From the NCBI GenBank assembly GCA_015490875.1, contig WFWZ01000264.1, positions 1 to 64,000 on the forward strand: a stretch of DNA of 64,000 nucleotides, given 5' to 3'. Under the pieces are notes generated by a model that had not been told where the DNA came from, searched no databases, and saw only the letters and a list, made by a program, of their open reading frames with translations. The position numbers and the translations under genes are program-made. The stretch comes from Planctomycetaceae bacterium. Lineage in GTDB: Bacteria > Planctomycetota > Planctomycetia > Pirellulales > Pirellulaceae. Positions within the stretch are counted from its first letter, which is position 1. Every line of letters begins with the position of its first letter. Shown piece after piece: positions 1 through 7,521 of this stretch.

Positions 1-277
1 GCGCTCGAGGTGTCTGCACATCTCAGACATCGTGTCACCATGCCTTGTTTCAAGATGGGGGTGAGTTCTCCGAAATCATAAGTCACCACCACACGAGCAG
101 CTCGCTCCCAGCCACTCTCACCGGAAGCGTTATCGAGCGTATAACAAGACCCGCCGGCGTGGCTTTCGTCTCGGAGTCTGCGTTGCGGTCGGAAGTCCCG
201 GTGAAGCCTTCTATGAACCCAAGCCCGCGCGAGCAATTTTCTTCTAACGGATTGCGGATCGCTTGTCAAGCATTTTC

Positions 278-487
278 CTACCTGTGCGATGCGGCGATCC
301 CGATATTGTGCAAACGGTTGGTACACTGAATGCGCCGCGCGGCCTCCCTTGCCATTTGCACCGCTGGTAGCAACAGTCTGATCAAGATCATGATAATCCC
401 TGTCGCCACGAGCAGTTCGACCACCGTAAAACCACAAGGATATTGGCTACCGAAACGGCACGGAGCAAACTGTCCAGGCGACTGCAT
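278..487 (-). CDS. Short DUF1559-type pseudopilin N-terminus, probably truncated
   Basis: The 69-residue product carries a type IV prepilin signal ([12 protein letters not shown]) followed by a hydrophobic helix and the [10 protein letters not shown] segment typical of planctomycete DUF1559 proteins, which normally run to about 300 residues. Here the frame stops just after the conserved N-terminal helix, and I see no continuation of the DUF1559 body in the other frames downstream. A GGAGA Shine-Dalgarno-like site lies about 8 nt before the ATG. The conserved Glu of the pseudopilin motif is present. It is the last gene of the minus-strand cassette that starts near 5239. It may be a decayed DUF1559 gene or a mini-pseudopilin that only keeps the membrane/assembly helix. 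Confidence 0.6.
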   Translation of the reverse strand: MQSPGQFAPCRFGSQYPCGFTVVELLVATGIIMILIRLLLPAVQMAREAARRIQCTNRLHNIGIAASHR

Positions 488-572
488 GATCGATCTCCGC
501 TGAAACTCTTAATCGTGTGATTACCAATATCCTGCCGCCGATACACGTGCCTACTTCCAGAAGCGAGCGACC

Positions 573-1592
573 TTATCGGCGCCATCTTCTGTGCATCACG
601 ATCAAACAGGCGACGACAATCAACGCGATGCCGGTGACATACATCGCCGTTGACCAATTGAAATAGAACGTCCGAGGGATGGCAGGCTCCGTTCCGTCAG
701 GACTGGGTCCACGAATCTTCCCGAGTCTCACAAGATTGTTGCTTGGCTTCTCGATGAAGTAGACAAGCGCATCCTTTCCTGGTGGAACGAACGTCTTTAG
801 TGCAAACTCCTTAGGGTCGACCGGCTTATTGACTTGTTCCCATTCGATGGTCCAGGAATCTCGGTACTGCGCAAAATGCGGCAGAAATTGGTGAAACGTC
901 ACCGGTACCCATACGCGACCATGTTTTTCCCAATCGAGCTCCGACCACCATAAGAGTTTCGGTGGCTTTACATCGGCGTCCAGTTGCTCGAATCGGATCA
1001 GAGAATGGCCACGCTTCGTGTCGATCCAAAGACGGTAAAGAGGGGAAACATCGTCCTGGGGGCGCTTGGGTATCCGTATCGTCAACCGCGCTACACTCCC
1101 CTCCTTCCGGTACCCGACGATCTTGGCGGTCAACAAGTAATCTCCAAGTTTCTGGAAGTCAAGTAACTCGAACTGAATGTCGGTCAAGGAGTGGCTAGGA
1201 CGAGCCAGGATTCCGAGACCACGAATGTCGAAAGGAAGAACAGGAGTGCGTGGGCACTCCGACAGCGGGATTCGCTTGATCGCTCTACCCTTACTCGTGA
1301 TATAGTATTGAAACTCTCGAGTCCTGACGAAGATTGGACCATTGTCTTTTCGCAGCACCAGCGAGGATTGCGAAGTATCGAAGATCAAGTGGTATGTGAA
1401 GTCTTGTTGCTTCTCGACGGCACTTCGCGTGCTTCCTCGAATGGTGCAGCGTCCCGAGACGAGAGCCATCCGACGGTCGACCATCTTCACAAGTTCTTCG
1501 CGCCCTCGATCATCGGCATTCGCGCCAGGCGAGATCACGAGGAAGGCGAGACCCACCAAGAGGAAAATGGTGGCTCGATCACCATCCTTCAT
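573..1592 (-). CDS. Exported hypothetical protein with C-terminal membrane anchor
   Basis: The product is a 339-aa protein. I chose the ATG at 1592 because it begins a clear signal peptide (ATIFLLVGLAFLVISPGANA); the frame is open further upstream, but that extension does not look like a protein. The middle has alternating hydrophobic segments with phrases such as LWIDTKRGHSLIRFE and VWVPVTFHQ. These suggest a LolA/LppX-like beta-sheet that reports on how a layer was modified, but that is inference. The C-terminus is one transmembrane helix (about 312-333) followed by a basic tail MHRRWRR, so the body should sit outside the cytoplasmic membrane. It follows the Cys-rich gene after 232 bp and belongs to the same minus-strand run. 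No specific function can be assigned. Confidence 0.6.
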   Translation of the reverse strand: MKDGDRATIFLLVGLAFLVISPGANADDRGREELVKMVDRRMALVSGRCTIRGSTRSAVEKQQDFTYHLIFDTSQSSLVLRKDNGPIFVRTREFQYYITSKGRAIKRIPLSECPRTPVLPFDIRGLGILARPSHSLTDIQFELLDFQKLGDYLLTAKIVGYRKEGSVARLTIRIPKRPQDDVSPLYRLWIDTKRGHSLIRFEQLDADVKPPKLLWWSELDWEKHGRVWVPVTFHQFLPHFAQYRDSWTIEWEQVNKPVDPKEFALKTFVPPGKDALVYFIEKPSNNLVRLGKIRGPSPDGTEPAIPRTFYFNWSTAMYVTGIALIVVACLIVMHRRWRR

Positions 1593-1824
1593 CACGGTAG
1601 CATTCTGTAGGGACGAACAGTCCTCTCTTGTCAACTTACTTGAAACAACTGAAGACGATGCGCACAAGGCGCTGTCACGCGCCCACGTTATGTAATCCCC
1701 GAGATACCGAAGCAAGGCTGAGAGTTCACATGTACCGCCACTGTAAGGCCACATGAAAGCCATACCTATTCCTTTCTAGTCGAGCGCCAGAGTACTGCCA
1801 CGATTCGGGCAGTGACGAGTTGTG

Positions 1825-2352
1825 TCAGGGCGGGCACGGAAAGTTAGGATCGGGATCAACGTGGGGCTGAGCACCCGTCTCCGCTACATTCTTTGGAGCG
1901 CACACATGCTCGCTTCCAACCAAAGCACATTGGTCTCTGCACGTTTCGGTCCTGAAGCATGCTTCTTTTGTCTCTATCGTCTTGTCTGATCCTCCCTCCT
2001 TTTTCGTCCATACTTCCTGTCCGCTTTCAGTGTGAACCTCATAGCCGTCCTCCAGGACCGAAGTGCGACGAAGCTCTCCATTGATTATTTTGCGCGCCTG
2101 GTCGATCTCGCAGTACCAATTGCCTCCGTCGTTCCAGCATGAGCCATTTTCGCACATGCCTTCCTTCTCGCCAAGGTTCAACTTGCAGGCGAGACGAAGG
2201 CTGCCTGGGAACCAGCATTTTACCTGCTGCATTTGGCCTCCCCATACGGTACGCACTGCCGAGCGCACAAGAGGCGGAGCAACCCAAGAGTGAAACTGAC
2301 CAAACATGATTCCAGCTAACGCGAACAAGAGTGAAAGTCTAGTCTGAAGCAT
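1825..2352 (-). CDS. Exported cysteine-rich hypothetical protein (10 Cys)
   Basis: The 175-aa product has an N-terminal hydrophobic export signal (LSLLFALAGIMFG) and ten cysteines in the remainder (KCW, LACK, MCEN, SCWN, YCEI, ACFR, TCRD, QCAL, VCAP and a final PCPP). That number suggests several disulfides in an extracytoplasmic protein. Its start overlaps the stop of the upstream C39-like peptidase gene by 14 bp, so the two are probably translationally coupled. The neighbouring genes encode a MauE-like membrane protein with a CxxC domain and a C39-like cysteine peptidase, so it is a plausible substrate or partner of both. I do not recognise the family. Confidence is high that it is a gene and low on role. 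Confidence 0.6.
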   Translation of the reverse strand: MLQTRLSLLFALAGIMFGQFHSWVAPPLVRSAVRTVWGGQMQQVKCWFPGSLRLACKLNLGEKEGMCENGSCWNDGGNWYCEIDQARKIINGELRRTSVLEDGYEVHTESGQEVWTKKEGGSDKTIETKEACFRTETCRDQCALVGSEHVCAPKNVAETGAQPHVDPDPNFPCPP

Positions 2353-3085
2353 GACAACGCTCCTTCTCGGACGGACGAAGACTTAGTAAAGACAGGACAG
2401 CAGAGACAATTCCAGTCGCGAGCACCAAAGCACCTACACGGCGAGCAAATGTGCCGTCACTCGACAATCCGGCGTACTTTGCAACTCGTGCATTCTCGTG
2501 GATCGGCACAGGTGAAGTCAAAAGCACTACGCCACTTCGTCGACGGTGCCAGCCCGGCCGGTTTATTTCACGAACACCAAACGCACCGTCATAGTACCGG
2601 ACAGCATCGTCTTTTGATTCGGGCAGCCAGACCACAAAGTGACCCACTGGGCGCTCGCTGGTGGAATGGAAACCGCGGGGGCGCCAATGGACAATGACAG
2701 GATATTTCCAAACCAACTGTGCCGTGTCGGAAAGCTCGAGCTTCTTACAATAGATGCCGTGTTCCCGAAGTGTCTGGGCCACCTCGCCAAGCGATACACC
2801 ACTGTTCGATTCTGGCCACTGCATCGCACGGGCTAGTTCAAGAACATCATTCGACCATGGGCGATGGTAGAAATCTAGTATATACGCTACACACTTGGGC
2901 CCACAAATCGCTTCGGGCTGGATTGCGTTTCGCATAGACCGTGTGTGCTCGTTGCCAAAGACACCATTACAGGCGACGAAGACGCCCCAAGTCACTATTA
3001 CGAGTGGCACGAAAACAGGGTGACACCGTCTCAATGCGGGATCCTCTGGCCAAACACTGTTTCTCTCAACGGTGGACTCGGTCAT
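2339..3085 (-). CDS. Membrane-anchored C39-like cysteine peptidase
   Basis: The 248-aa product has an N-terminal signal anchor (about 23-42), a papain-like C39 domain (about 52-195) and a second hydrophobic helix near the C-terminus (about 216-232). Visible C39 features are Q56 (oxyanion Gln), C61 in ICGPKC (the nucleophile position of the DCG motif), H149 in VGHFVVWL and D166 in YYDGAFG. C39 domains usually cut after a double-Gly leader in peptide exporters, but here there is no ABC-transporter part; the enzyme is stand-alone. The gene starts inside the stop codon of the DUF1573 gene (ATGA overlap) and itself overlaps the Cys-rich gene. The catalytic set appears complete. The substrate is unknown; the Cys-rich neighbour or a pseudopilin are candidates by position only. 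Confidence 0.75.
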   Translation of the reverse strand: MTESTVERNSVWPEDPALRRCHPVFVPLVIVTWGVFVACNGVFGNEHTRSMRNAIQPEAICGPKCVAYILDFYHRPWSNDVLELARAMQWPESNSGVSLGEVAQTLREHGIYCKKLELSDTAQLVWKYPVIVHWRPRGFHSTSERPVGHFVVWLPESKDDAVRYYDGAFGVREINRPGWHRRRSGVVLLTSPVPIHENARVAKYAGLSSDGTFARRVGALVLATGIVSAVLSLLSLRPSEKERCHASD

Positions 3086-4275
3086 TGTCGAGCGTCCTCC
3101 AGCGCGTCGCCTGAGTTCGTGGAAAACACGTAGACCGGTAGTTCCACAGCCGGAATCCGGTCATCTCTGAATGTGATGATCAACTTTGTCTCGCCTGTTG
3201 GCAACACACTACAGTTCAACACGGCACGTAAGGTCCACGCACGACCCGTCGTACTCTCCCAGTCGATCCTTAAGTGATTTCCCAAAGTGTGTGTGAAATT
3301 GATTTCACTGGGCGCTCCTGGGACCGAGTCTTCGCTGAATCTTACCAAAACTGTGCTGACTGAATCCCGACCCGGCTGAACATCGCGAAACAGCAAGTGA
3401 CGAGGAACGACGGTTACGGCAGGCGTCGTTGTCATCGTAACGGGAACAGAGCGATGGTGAACAACCTCGCCATTCTGGCCTATCGCCTCGATGAGGATTC
3501 TAGATTCTTGTTGAGGCTGAGAAGAATTCGCTCCGTGCGCTGTGATTTCCACAAGATATCGCTGCCGCAGGTTGGTGTCGTCCGTGGCCGGTTCAGCTCT
3601 GCGGACTCGACAGGACAGCCATTTTGCCGTCGTTGTGGCACGGACATTCGTCCAGTCATTCAGATCATAGTTCTGTACCTCAATTCGTCGCTTCCGGACT
3701 TGTCCACGACCTACGTCGACGAAAGCTATATTCGAGTTCGTCAGTGTGAGTGGCGGGCGCACTTCTGCGAGAACTCGTAGTACGACCGGAGGAACGTCCT
3801 GCTCGCGAAAGACGACGACGACTCGACGACGATCATTCACGGCGATGTTTCCGGCCAAGTAGGTCACGGTTACATCAAGTGTTCCGTCTGGGGGAACACT
3901 TGAGGCGGAAACGGACGCGACGGCGCACCTACACATCGTGATTACTTTTCTTAGCGTCCACGTTCGGGCCGTCGGGTTGCTGATTCTAAACGTGTGCTTC
4001 CGTTTCTCTCCCGATCGAACAAACCCGAAGTCGTGTTCAATGACTACAGCGCTTTCCTCTGCGTTGTTTCCTGGGGTAGCGTCGGTTGTGGAATTAGGTG
4101 TTAGGGTTTGTACGTCGTGGCTCGTGCTTGAGCGAGAGCAGCCTTGAACGAGGAACCCGAATGTCACCGCAAGAATCGCGGAGAATCGCAAAACGCCAAT
4201 GACATCACGTAGGGCAATCCGCCGCGATATCAGGCAGCACCCCGTCTCGCAACGTCCTCTAATCGCGCCGTACAT
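3082..4275 (-). CDS. DUF1573-domain lipoprotein
   Basis: The 397-aa product begins with a signal sequence ending in the lipobox-like FLVQGC (Cys46), so it is probably a lipoprotein facing the periplasm. From about residue 70 it contains the DUF1573 Ig-like region (IEHDFGFVRSGEKRKHTFR, then a C-R-C-A segment), followed by two or three more Ig/ASPM-like beta domains. DUF1573 proteins are common in planctomycetes and Bacteroidetes, often next to MauE-like or secretion genes, but their biochemical role is not established. I chose the ATG at 4275, which overlaps the end of the MauE-like gene by 17 bp; the longer open frame upstream runs inside that gene. Its stop overlaps the start of the C39-like gene by 4 bp. 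Confidence 0.75.
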   Translation of the reverse strand: MYGAIRGRCETGCCLISRRIALRDVIGVLRFSAILAVTFGFLVQGCSRSSTSHDVQTLTPNSTTDATPGNNAEESAVVIEHDFGFVRSGEKRKHTFRISNPTARTWTLRKVITMCRCAVASVSASSVPPDGTLDVTVTYLAGNIAVNDRRRVVVVFREQDVPPVVLRVLAEVRPPLTLTNSNIAFVDVGRGQVRKRRIEVQNYDLNDWTNVRATTTAKWLSCRVRRAEPATDDTNLRQRYLVEITAHGANSSQPQQESRILIEAIGQNGEVVHHRSVPVTMTTTPAVTVVPRHLLFRDVQPGRDSVSTVLVRFSEDSVPGAPSEINFTHTLGNHLRIDWESTTGRAWTLRAVLNCSVLPTGETKLIITFRDDRIPAVELPVYVFSTNSGDALEDARQ

Positions 4276-5239
4276 CAACGCGGACCACACGCGTTCCCGA
4301 GATGACCAAAATGACCGGCGTTTCAACATACCAGTCGACCTCCGAACAAAGGTACCCCCACATTGCATTCACACCACTGGATTCTCCTTTCCCGTCCAAA
4401 TACCTCGTGGACGATGATGTTTCGAGGTAGAGCCGCTCAGGACCCACCGAGTTACTCCCCTCGTTGTTCTCCAAGGACGCAATCAATTCCTGACAGCGAT
4501 TGCAGTCACGACGGACGAGAATTACAGCAACCCGCTTCGTACCCATCGTCAGTTTCTTCTGCATCCATGATGGTCTTATGTACGGCAGCAGAGGGAGCCG
4601 CTTTCCGACCCATCGTTCAGGCTCGAGTAAGACGGCTTTTCGACCATCAGGCAAGCACACCGACCTTCCCAAGATTTCAAGACCAGTCTCTTGAGCCGCT
4701 TCCGTTCCATTTCGTGCTGTCGATTCCTCCACGCCTGATCCAACCCGCAAGCGGCTACCCCAAACCACGGCTCCAGAGATCATCACCAAACCGACCCAAA
4801 CACATGTGATCCGCGTGGCCGTCCACCCATGGCACTCCACGCTTCTTTCCGAAACGCCCGACGGTCGAGACAGGAGAAGCAACACCACAAGACCGATGTC
4901 GATAGCCAGCATATGGCTCGGGGAGGGCGAGAACACTCCGAAACACCCGCACGATAGATCGCCTCGGAGCACTTTCGCAGCCGATATCACCGCGAACAGA
5001 GAAAACAAGGAAAGTACAGCACACCACTTCACAAATCGAGACCCACGCCCCCGTACCATCCAAATCGAGAACAACAACTCAACCGCAGCGAGAGCTCCCA
5101 TTGCTATGGGACTGGTTTGCAAGGATTCGAGAAAAGGAGCAGTTGCCAGAGTGTAGACCTTGACGAGTGCGGCGCCCAGAATCACCGCCGTGCTTAGAGC
5201 CAACGAAGCGCGCTGAAAAACCTCGAAACGAAAAACCAC
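4259..5239 (-). CDS. MauE/DoxX-like membrane protein with C-terminal CxxC (thioredoxin-like) domain
   Basis: The product is about 326 aa from the GTG at 5239. The first half has four to five hydrophobic helices and the motif DLSCGCFG (C97, C99), the signature of MauE-type quinone/thiol redox membrane proteins. A fifth or sixth helix is near 145-160. The C-terminal part contains VAVILVRRDCNRCQEL (C246, C249), a thioredoxin-like CxxC. The architecture implies electron transfer across the membrane to periplasmic thiols, by analogy with the MauE/MauD couple, but fused in one chain. The start is uncertain: the frame stays open to 5449 through a 12-base homopolymer, but that stretch looks non-coding. 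It heads a tightly overlapping gene run. Confidence 0.7.
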   Translation of the reverse strand: MVFRFEVFQRASLALSTAVILGAALVKVYTLATAPFLESLQTSPIAMGALAAVELLFSIWMVRGRGSRFVKWCAVLSLFSLFAVISAAKVLRGDLSCGCFGVFSPSPSHMLAIDIGLVVLLLLSRPSGVSERSVECHGWTATRITCVWVGLVMISGAVVWGSRLRVGSGVEESTARNGTEAAQETGLEILGRSVCLPDGRKAVLLEPERWVGKRLPLLPYIRPSWMQKKLTMGTKRVAVILVRRDCNRCQELIASLENNEGSNSVGPERLYLETSSSTRYLDGKGESSGVNAMWGYLCSEVDWYVETPVILVISGTRVVRVDVRRD

Positions 5240-5284
5240 TTGAACCAGGCTTGCAAAGACAAGTTCCCGCCTGGACGAGTGAGC

Positions 5285-5296
5285 GGGGGGGGGGGG
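5285..5296. repeat. Homopolymer tract, 12 consecutive G (C on the coding strand)
   Basis: Twelve uninterrupted G residues lie about 46 bp upstream of the likely start of the MauE-like gene, in a genome region otherwise free of long homopolymers. Just beyond it, 5320-5339 can form a 7-bp GC hairpin (gcggcgc ... gcgccgc, 6-nt loop). Such tracts are slippage-prone and also a common site of sequencing error. Confidence 0.9.
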
Positions 5297-5485
5297 AGCC
5301 CCTCTCAGCCACTGGCCACGCGGCGCCGGTTCGCGCCGCTGTTTCCGAGCACCATGGTTTCGTTGAGGCCATGACCGACCCTCCGACGAGCGCCCCGCGT
5401 GGCAAGTCCTCGGTGTGATAGAGTCAACTTGATGAGAACGAGCCAGCACGAATCATACTCGTTTTATCGCATCGGGCCCTCAGTG

Positions 5486-7339
5486 TCAAGGATTTTCCAA
5501 CAGTTTTCCTCTGGGCCCCGAGGAACCAAGCTTCCCGGGGAGATCCACGGGCTTCCCGGGGAGATCCACGGATTCACTAGAACCCCGTTCCGGAGTCTCT
5601 TCTTCGGCTCCGCTCTGTACGCGCTCGAACACGTCTTCGGAGACGTAGAAGATCAGAATCGAGTAACCCGCTCGATGAATCGGTTTCATCGATCGGAGAA
5701 AACGCAGCTCGTCACGTTTTCCATAAAGCTCATTGAGTGATACGGCATACCATCCGGGCAACAATACGCTCTCGCTGCCGGTAAGCAACTCGACGGGCCA
5801 GCGTTCCACAATAGGTTTCATCTGCCATGTGCCGAAATAGGCGAGATAGATCGGTCGAGCGTCCGGGTTCTCGTCGATCCATTTTTTCAAATAGAGCAGA
5901 TCCTGACCCCAGTCGATGTTGCTGTTGAGCAGATGGCGGTGACCATTTCGGGGACCACCGACGAACTCGTTGAAATACGACAGCGTGTGCGGATAAACCG
6001 AAAGGCTGCTCACGACAAACCAACTGAATGCAAAGGCTGTCGCCGCTCCAACCAACCGATGCCATCGAGGCCGGACGATCCATTCGCGGCACACGCCACG
6101 CGGAGGCTTCAGCAGGCCGAAAACTCGGCAAGCAAACACGAACAGGAACGGAATGGCAGGAAGCACGTACCGAATGTGGTGGTTGAATCCGGTCTGAGAA
6201 CTCACGAATGCAATCACCGTGGCTGCAGGCACGATCAGGAACCATTCGTCGCGCGTGACTGGAAGACCGAGGAAGATCAAAACACCACCAACCGCCAACA
6301 GGACAAACAGTCCGGCCGGCATCTTGACTGCCAAACCATACAAGTAGTAGTACCACCAACCGCCCTTCCGCCATTCACCTCGAAGGTACGATTCCCACCC
6401 GGCCTCAAAATCGGCCTTCTGCCGGTCGATCCCGCGCACGTAGTTTTCGGGAAGCGGCAGGGGAATCTCGCCAGTCCAGTGTCCCGAAAACCGCGGCGTC
6501 CCGTCGCGAGTCACACCGAGCCGAGAGATAAAGTCGATATCGCCGAGTTTCGTAAAGGAACCCTCGAAACCGTAGCCAAGATGGACCACGAGGATGGCGA
6601 TGAGAAACACGGGCACGAGTTCCCCAAGTCTCGGCGGGCGTCGTGCATGTCGTCGCAGGACGCATCGATCCAAGCACCACAGAACGGGCCAGACGATGCC
6701 GAAGATCAACAGTGTTGCCTTGGTAAGCCACGCGGCGCCCAGAGCAACACCGGCTACGATGGCTCGCTTCGGAGTGGGACGAGTCATGAATCTCCAATAG
6801 GCGTACGACGCTGCAAGCCCCATGGCTGCCGCACCAACGTCGGGTGTGATCAATGGGCCGTGTCCAAGTACGGTCGGCGAAAAACACCACAAAGTTGCTG
6901 CCCCAACAGAGGCCCACTCTCCATACAGTTGCCCTGCCCAGCGAGCGCACATGAGTGCACCTAAGATGCTGAAGGGAATACAAGCCCACCTCGCTATGGT
7001 GAAGTACCAGAAGATCCGATCTCCGTTGAGGCGCACGAAGTCGCGGCCCACGACGAACTCCTGCCGGTGACTCCGGTCGGTCGTGTAGAGCGACCAGTCT
7101 CGCTTGGCATCGGAGAACAGGACGGGAATCGCTGCCACCATGCGCACCAGAGGAGGATTGACGGCGTAGAGATCGAAGCGACGAAACTCCCAGTGACTGA
7201 GTCCGCTCGGCAAATGCGCCGTCTCGTCGATGGTTGGACTGTGCCGGTAGGCTCCCCAGGCAAGCAGAAAGGCGTGTACCGTGATCAGCGCCAAGATGAT
7301 CCGGCGACAGTGGTAACGCGACTGCTGTTCTTGGTTCAT
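5486..7339 (-). CDS. GT39/ArnT-like integral membrane glycosyltransferase
   Basis: The 617-aa product is a polytopic membrane protein with roughly 10-12 helices. The first periplasmic loop carries HSPTIDETAHL with the Asp-Glu pair (D38, E39) expected of the GT39/GT83 fold (dolichyl/undecaprenyl-phosphate-sugar transferases), followed by NPPLVRMVAAIPVLF, also typical of the family. It probably moves a sugar from a lipid-linked donor to a protein or envelope glycan outside the cytoplasm; acceptor and donor are unknown. I chose the ATG at 7339 because the residues from there (MNQEQQSRYHCRR) lead directly into TM1. The C-terminus is hydrophilic and includes a recent in-frame 21-bp tandem duplication (VDLPGKP/VDLPGKL) at 5530-5571. 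It is divergent from the aminotransferase gene. Confidence 0.8.
   Translation of the reverse strand: MNQEQQSRYHCRRIILALITVHAFLLAWGAYRHSPTIDETAHLPSGLSHWEFRRFDLYAVNPPLVRMVAAIPVLFSDAKRDWSLYTTDRSHRQEFVVGRDFVRLNGDRIFWYFTIARWACIPFSILGALMCARWAGQLYGEWASVGAATLWCFSPTVLGHGPLITPDVGAAAMGLAASYAYWRFMTRPTPKRAIVAGVALGAAWLTKATLLIFGIVWPVLWCLDRCVLRRHARRPPRLGELVPVFLIAILVVHLGYGFEGSFTKLGDIDFISRLGVTRDGTPRFSGHWTGEIPLPLPENYVRGIDRQKADFEAGWESYLRGEWRKGGWWYYYLYGLAVKMPAGLFVLLAVGGVLIFLGLPVTRDEWFLIVPAATVIAFVSSQTGFNHHIRYVLPAIPFLFVFACRVFGLLKPPRGVCREWIVRPRWHRLVGAATAFAFSWFVVSSLSVYPHTLSYFNEFVGGPRNGHRHLLNSNIDWGQDLLYLKKWIDENPDARPIYLAYFGTWQMKPIVERWPVELLTGSESVLLPGWYAVSLNELYGKRDELRFLRSMKPIHRAGYSILIFYVSEDVFERVQSGAEEETPERGSSESVDLPGKPVDLPGKLGSSGPRGKLLENP
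5530..5571. repeat. In-frame 21-bp tandem duplication
   Basis: Two identical 21-bp units, 5530-5550 and 5551-5571, sit in the last codons of the glycosyltransferase gene and add seven residues without a frameshift. Confidence 0.9.
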
Positions 7340-7453
7340 TCCAGTCGGTCGCCTCAATACCGCTCGGAGCACAAGCTCGCCGGCCGCCCGTTGTCGACTC
7401 CCACCCACCTTTCCTATTGTAGGGCAGCCCCAGGGCGGCGCCGACAAGCCGAG

Positions 7454-7482
7454 TTGGGGGAATGGGATCGAGACGATAGAAT
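7454..7482 (+). promoter_or_regulatory. Candidate sigma70-type promoter for the aminotransferase-dehydrogenase pair
   Basis: A TTGGGG hexamer (7454-7459), a 17-nt spacer and TAGAAT (7477-7482) lie 40 bp before the ATG at 7522. A strong Shine-Dalgarno AAGGAG follows at 7509-7514. Planctomycete promoter consensus is poorly defined, so this is only a pattern match. Confidence 0.3.
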
Positions 7483-7521
7483 CTCCCCAGTAGCGACTCA
7501 TCTTTTCCAAGGAGCCTCACC

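Noticed and set aside
139-175. Possible copy of the taacaagac-cgccgg repeat at the left edge
   Set aside because: Only about 25 bases resemble the unit at 53739, and the rest diverges; too weak to list as a repeat.
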